In this document: positions 60,012-64,000 of the stretch, piece after piece | Layout: each line of letters starts with the position of its first letter | Numbering within the stretch: position 1 is the first letter of the stretch | NCBI RefSeq assembly: GCF_014873875.1 | Contig: NZ_JADBEM010000001.1 | Location: forward strand, 4,216,001-4,280,000 | Direction of reading: 5' to 3' | From: Actinopolymorpha pittospori | GTDB taxonomy: Bacteria > Actinomycetota > Actinomycetes > Propionibacteriales > Actinopolymorphaceae | DNA: 64,000 nucleotides | Program-made: the position numbers and the translations under genes | The notes under the pieces: model-generated | What the model was told of the DNA's origin: nothing | The model's database searches: none | Seen by the model: the letters and a program-made list of their open reading frames with translations, nothing else

Positions 60012-62006
60012 ATGACGAGTTCAGCCGGACCATCCGAACGCGTCGTACGCGGGCCGGTGGTTCCCACCGCGGCCGCGCGCGCCGTCCAGCAGACGCTGGG
60101 TGTGGACGACGTTCGCCTCTCCGGGGGAGTTCTCGGCCGCCTGCAGGACGTCAACCGGCACGCGAGCATTCCACTCGGGCTCGAACAACTCGAGACCGCC
60201 GGGAATCTGGACAATCTCCGGCTGGCGGCCGGATCGGCTGGTACTGATGTTTCGGCTGATACCGATGCTTCGGTCACGGGAGAGTTCCGTGGTCCCGTCT
60301 TTATGGACTCCGACCTCTACAAACAGCTGGAGGCGGTCGCGTGGGACGTCGGGCGGATCCCCGACCCGGCACTGGCGGAGTTCATCACCGCCTCGGCGAA
60401 GTTGCTTACCGACGTGCAACTGGACGACGGATATCTCAATTCCTACATCCAGACGGTCGACCCGCGCGGTCGGTACGAGAACCTCTCGTTCACCCACGAG
60501 ATGTACTGCGCGGGCCATCTCATCCAGGCGGCGGTGGCCAGTGCCCGCGTCGGCGGCGACCCGCAGTTGCTGGAGGTCGCGCGCAGGTTCGCCGACCACC
60601 TGGTCGAGGTCTTCCTCCGCGGTGAGCACCCTGGTATCGACGGCCACCCGGAGGTCGAGACGGCGCTGGTCGAGCTGTACCGACTGACCGGCGAGCGCGC
60701 CTACCTCGATCTCGCCTCGCGGTTCGTCGAACGCCGTGGTGTCGGTTCGATCGGTGACCCGCCGAACCGGAACCGCGGTGCCCGCTACCTGCAGGACCAC
60801 CTGCCGGTGCGGGAGGCGGACACCCTCGTGGGTCACGCGGTGCGGGCGCTCTACCTCGAGGCGGCGATCGTCGACCTCTACCTCGAAACCGGTGACGAAT
60901 CCCTGTTGGAGTGCTCGGTTCGACGGTGGGAGGACATGGTCGCCACCAAGACCTACCTCACCGGCGGCCTGGGGTCGCGACACGCCCAGGAGGCGTTCGG
61001 CGACCGCTACGAGCTTCCACCCGACCGGGCGTACGCGGAGACCTGCGCGGCGATCGCAAGCATCCACTGGAGTTGGCGGCTGCTGCTGGCCACCGGTGAA
61101 GCGAAGTACGCCGACCTCATCGAACGCACGCTCTACAACGCGTTCGCGGCCTCGACCTCGGTCGACGGCCTGCGCTTCTTCTACGTCAACCCGCTCCAGC
61201 GCCGACCAGACCACTACGAGGCCGACGATCCCGGTCGGCGTCGGGAGTGGTTCGAATGCGCCTGCTGTCCGCCGAACATCATGCGTCTCGTCTCCTCACT
61301 CGGCCACTATGTCGCCACCCACACCTCGGGTGCCGTCTACATCCACCAGTTCGTGCCGGGTACCGTCCGGGCGCCACTGTCCTCCGGACCGGTCGAGCTC
61401 ACGGTGCGCACGGACCTTCCGTGGTCCGGGCAGGTGACGATCACCGTCGACCAGGGGCCGGAGGGCGAGTGGACCCTCGCGCTCCGGGTGCCTTCCTGGA
61501 GTACGACCACACGGGCCCGGGTCGGCGACGAACCCGCACCCGTCGAGCCCGACGAGCACGGCTACCTCCTCCTGACCAGGGACTGGCAGCGCGGTGACAC
61601 CGTCACCTTCGAGCTCGATCTCACCCCACGACTGGTTCATCCCCATCCCCGTATCGACGCCGTGCGCGGCACTGTCGCGCTTGAACGCGGCCCGCTGGTC
61701 TACTGCTTCGAGCAGGTCGACCAGCCTGACGGCATCGAGGTCGCCGACCTCGCCATCGCACCCGGGGCGCGACTACGCCCCGTCGAGGCCGAGCACGGGG
61801 GTGTCGGCCGGACGGTCGTGATCGAGGTCGAGGCGACGGCTCTCGCCGGAGACCCCGTCGCCGGCCTTCCCTACCGGTCGGGTCCGCGCGACGCGGATCG
61901 ACCCGGCCGCGAGGTTGTCGCGACCGCGATTCCGCACTTCCAGTGGGACAACCGTGACGGTGGCGCCATGCGGGTGTGGATGCCCCGGCTGCCCTTCCAC
62001 GGCTGA
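60012..62006 (+). CDS. glycoside hydrolase family 127 beta-L-arabinofuranosidase
   Basis: A 664-residue cytoplasmic glycosidase. G-S-R-H-A-Q-E-A-F-G-D-R-Y-E-L-P and A-Y-A-E-T-C-A give Glu343 and Cys345; F-E-C-A-C-C-P-P-N gives Cys418 and Cys419. These match the zinc-cysteine site of the Bifidobacterium enzyme, where the second-last Cys is the nucleophile. It removes beta-L-arabinofuranose from plant oligosaccharides. ggagggg precedes ATG 60012. Followed by a sugar importer, which fits uptake of arabinosides. Confidence 0.95.
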   Translation: MTSSAGPSERVVRGPVVPTAAARAVQQTLGVDDVRLSGGVLGRLQDVNRHASIPLGLEQLETAGNLDNLRLAAGSAGTDVSADTDASVTGEFRGPVFMDSDLYKQLEAVAWDVGRIPDPALAEFITASAKLLTDVQLDDGYLNSYIQTVDPRGRYENLSFTHEMYCAGHLIQAAVASARVGGDPQLLEVARRFADHLVEVFLRGEHPGIDGHPEVETALVELYRLTGERAYLDLASRFVERRGVGSIGDPPNRNRGARYLQDHLPVREADTLVGHAVRALYLEAAIVDLYLETGDESLLECSVRRWEDMVATKTYLTGGLGSRHAQEAFGDRYELPPDRAYAETCAAIASIHWSWRLLLATGEAKYADLIERTLYNAFAASTSVDGLRFFYVNPLQRRPDHYEADDPGRRREWFECACCPPNIMRLVSSLGHYVATHTSGAVYIHQFVPGTVRAPLSSGPVELTVRTDLPWSGQVTITVDQGPEGEWTLALRVPSWSTTTRARVGDEPAPVEPDEHGYLLLTRDWQRGDTVTFELDLTPRLVHPHPRIDAVRGTVALERGPLVYCFEQVDQPDGIEVADLAIAPGARLRPVEAEHGGVGRTVVIEVEATALAGDPVAGLPYRSGPRDADRPGREVVATAIPHFQWDNRDGGAMRVWMPRLPFHG

Positions 62007-62028
62007 ACATTCGTACTCAGGAGAAATG

Positions 62029-63450
62029 ATGCGACCAGAACTCACCGGCAACCTGCGGCGGCCGAGCCGCCGGGACATGCTGCGGATGGGTGGCCTCGCG
62101 GCGACCGCGGCGATGGTGCCAGGCCTCGCTGCCTGTGGTGGTGGAGGAAGCGGCACCAGCGGCTCGAAGTCGGAGGCGAAGCTGCAGTTCATGTACTGGG
62201 GCTCGGCGTTCGAGAAGACCGCCATCGAGAAGATGCTCCAGGACTTCGATGCCAAGCACGACGACGCCGCCGTGCAGGCGGTGCACGTGCCGGGCGACTA
62301 CCAGACGAAGGTCAACACACTCGTCGCGAGCAACTCGCTGCCCGACGTCGCCTACATGGACGCCCCGACGGCCTACCGGCTCGCCGAGCAGGGCAAGGTC
62401 GTCGACATCTCGAAGTACATCAAGAAGTACCCCCAGCTGTCGGGCCGCAAGCCGGACAACTTCTTCTGGTACGACGACGGAAAGACCTGTGGAACGCCGG
62501 GCGCGAGCGAGATCACGCTGCTCTGGTACAACAAGGACATCTTCTCCGGCGCCGGCGTCGACCTACCCCCTGCCGAGGCCAGCAAGGCCTGGTCGTGGGA
62601 CCAGCTCCTCGAGACGGCGGACAAGCTGACGCTCGACCAGTCCGGCAAGCGGCCGAGCGACTCCGGCTTCGACTCCGAGAAGATCCGCCAGTTCGGCATC
62701 TCCGCGCCCATGTCCACGCAGTGGACGTGGTACCCGCTCGTCCGGAGCAACGGCGGCGACATCGTCGATGAGTCCGGCAAGAAGTTCACGCTCAACAGCC
62801 CCGAGTGCGTCGAGGTCTTCCAGAACCTCCAGGACCTCATCTACAAGCACCGGGTGGCTCCGAGCCCGGCCCAGCTCGGTGGCGGTGACACCGGCAGCAA
62901 CGCGCCGACCACCACGGTCCAGCTGCAGACCAAGCGTGTCGCGATGGCGATCGACGGCCAGTGGGTCCTGCTGGACATGGCGAAGAGCAACCTGAAGTAC
63001 GGCATCGGTGTGCTCCCGTCCTACCACGAGCCGACGACGATGCAGGCGGGTAGTTGCCGCGTCCTGTCCGCCGCCACGAAGTCGCCCGAGCAGGCGATCG
63101 AGCTGTACGTCTACAGCGTCGACGGACAAAACAGCGACCTGTTCCAGCAGGGCCTGTGGATGCCGGTCGAGACGAAGTACTACGCCGACGACAAGAGCAT
63201 CGACTCCTGGATCAAGAACGACGCGCACCCGCCGGAGTACCGTACGGCCGCGGTCGACTACCGCATCAACAACGCGGTCCGCGACTACAGCCAGGGTCTT
63301 CGGAACATGCCCGCCATCAGCGAGGTGCTCACTCCCGCCCTGCAGCAGATCGAGACCGGAAAGGTCCCGGCCAAGAAGGTGCTCGACGAACTCAAGGACA
63401 AGGTGGAGCCCCTTCTCCAGGGTTGGTACCCCACGCCGTCGAGCCTGTGA
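62029..63450 (+). CDS. sugar ABC transporter substrate-binding lipoprotein
   Basis: A 473-residue binding protein. It has a Tat-like S-R-R-D-M-L (13-18) and lipobox L-A-A-C (Cys36), then L-Q-F-M-Y-W-G-S and I-A-M-A-I-D-G-Q-W-V-type carbohydrate-binder motifs (here V-A-M-A-I-D-G-Q-W). ATG 62029 is preferred to 62026 for better spacing to aggaga. Sits 22 bp after the GH127 gene and 23 bp before a permease. Confidence 0.95.
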   Translation: MRPELTGNLRRPSRRDMLRMGGLAATAAMVPGLAACGGGGSGTSGSKSEAKLQFMYWGSAFEKTAIEKMLQDFDAKHDDAAVQAVHVPGDYQTKVNTLVASNSLPDVAYMDAPTAYRLAEQGKVVDISKYIKKYPQLSGRKPDNFFWYDDGKTCGTPGASEITLLWYNKDIFSGAGVDLPPAEASKAWSWDQLLETADKLTLDQSGKRPSDSGFDSEKIRQFGISAPMSTQWTWYPLVRSNGGDIVDESGKKFTLNSPECVEVFQNLQDLIYKHRVAPSPAQLGGGDTGSNAPTTTVQLQTKRVAMAIDGQWVLLDMAKSNLKYGIGVLPSYHEPTTMQAGSCRVLSAATKSPEQAIELYVYSVDGQNSDLFQQGLWMPVETKYYADDKSIDSWIKNDAHPPEYRTAAVDYRINNAVRDYSQGLRNMPAISEVLTPALQQIETGKVPAKKVLDELKDKVEPLLQGWYPTPSSL

Positions 63451-63473
63451 GTGGAGCCGAAAGGACTGACACG

Positions 63474-64000
63474 ATGTCCGCAACGATCACGAGGTCGCAT
63501 CGGTCCGGTGAGCGGCACTCGGGACGAAACCAGCTGTCGGGTCAGGCGCGCCTGGAGCGCCGGTGGGGCCTCATTCTGGCCCTGCCGGCGGTCCTCGGCT
63601 TCCTGATCTTCACCCTGGGCCCGATGGTCGCGTCGTTCTTCTTCAGCCTGACCGACTGGATCATCGGGTCCTCGCCGTCGTTCGTCGGTCTTGGCAACTA
63701 CCAGCGGATGTTCACCGAGGACGATCTGTTCCTGAAGTCGTTGGGTGTCACGACCTACTACACCCTCGGCGCCGTCCCGCTCACCATGATCGTGGGGTTC
63801 GCGATCGCTCTGCTGCTGAACAAGCAGGTCCGGGCCCTCGGTGTGTTCCGTACGATCTACTACCTGCCCACGCTGGTGCCGAGCGTCGCGAGCGCGGTGC
63901 TGTGGATCTGGATCTTCAACCCAGACTTCGGTCTGCTCAACTCCTCCCTGCGCAGCGTCGGGTTGCCGACCTCCAACTGGATCTACAGCGAGACCGCGGC
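63474..64000 (+). CDS. sugar ABC transporter permease (partial, cut by window end)
   Basis: The first about 175 residues of a MalF-like permease: basic N-tail, then W-G-L-I-L-A-L-P-A-V-L-G-F, F-V-G-L-G-N-Y-Q-R-M-F and F-R-T-I-Y-Y-L-P-T-L-V-P-S-V-A-S. The gene runs off the right edge before the EAA loop. aaagga precedes the ATG. Third importer of the window. Confidence 0.93.
   Translation, partial: MSATITRSHRSGERHSGRNQLSGQARLERRWGLILALPAVLGFLIFTLGPMVASFFFSLTDWIIGSSPSFVGLGNYQRMFTEDDLFLKSLGVTTYYTLGAVPLTMIVGFAIALLLNKQVRALGVFRTIYYLPTLVPSVASAVLWIWIFNPDFGLLNSSLRSVGLPTSNWIYSETA

Overview
The window looks like chromosome of a high-GC, free-living, saprophytic actinobacterium. Support: very GC-rich coding sequence with many GTG starts, twin-arginine and lipoprotein signals, an F420-type luciferase-like oxidoreductase, choice-of-anchor P and WxL-type surface proteins, a MEDS/anti-sigma ATPase, and sugar ABC importers without their own ATPase gene (the usual shared MsiK-type arrangement). 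A Kribbella/Actinopolymorpha-like relative is plausible, but this is inference. No rRNA, tRNA, CRISPR array, prophage or insertion sequence was seen.

Layout. 0-26 kb is mixed housekeeping and accessory sequence: a kinase-fold hypothetical, Ohr peroxidase, two GT4 glycosyltransferases, a MEDS/ATPase regulator, DUF6221, a secreted choice-of-anchor P protein, a truncated phosphotransferase, DUF72, a MerR regulator with a membrane protein, a DUF4118 gene with a 3' frameshift, a sugar-porter MFS, a VOC protein, Tat-exported phospholipase C, a PL6-type lyase, secreted M14 carboxypeptidase, a GNAT, a decayed patch (MFS and surface-protein remnants beside a WxL-type gene with an apparent internal deletion) and a CYTH-CHAD protein.

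26-41 kb holds two carbohydrate systems facing each other. The rightward one is phyH-binding protein-permease-permease-GH4 glycosidase under a divergent GntR regulator. The leftward one is nagB-like, LplA/B/C-type importer and a second phyH. A LacI regulator follows, then a leftward hydrolase/oxidoreductase pair. The nagB/lacI intergenic region and the hydrolase promoter region share an identical 15-bp operator-like sequence, suggesting one regulon.

41-53 kb carries a PiT phosphate permease with a small partner, an Lrp/DUF2000 pair, and a long rightward run: divergent MocR regulator, Tm-1-like ATP-binding protein, TIM-barrel PEP-hydrolase-family protein, cupin, Gfo/Idh/MocA dehydrogenase, sugar-phosphate isomerase, then (after a strong hairpin) a DUF885 peptidase-like protein and an amidohydrolase. 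Its substrate is not obvious and it is the best candidate here for an undescribed pathway.

53-64 kb is another sugar locus: F420-type oxidoreductase, 2-hydroxyacid dehydrogenase, FGGY kinase and LacI (leftward, overlapping), and divergently an aldo-keto reductase, a class I aldolase resembling YihT, a GH127 beta-L-arabinofuranosidase and the start of another ABC importer cut by the window edge.
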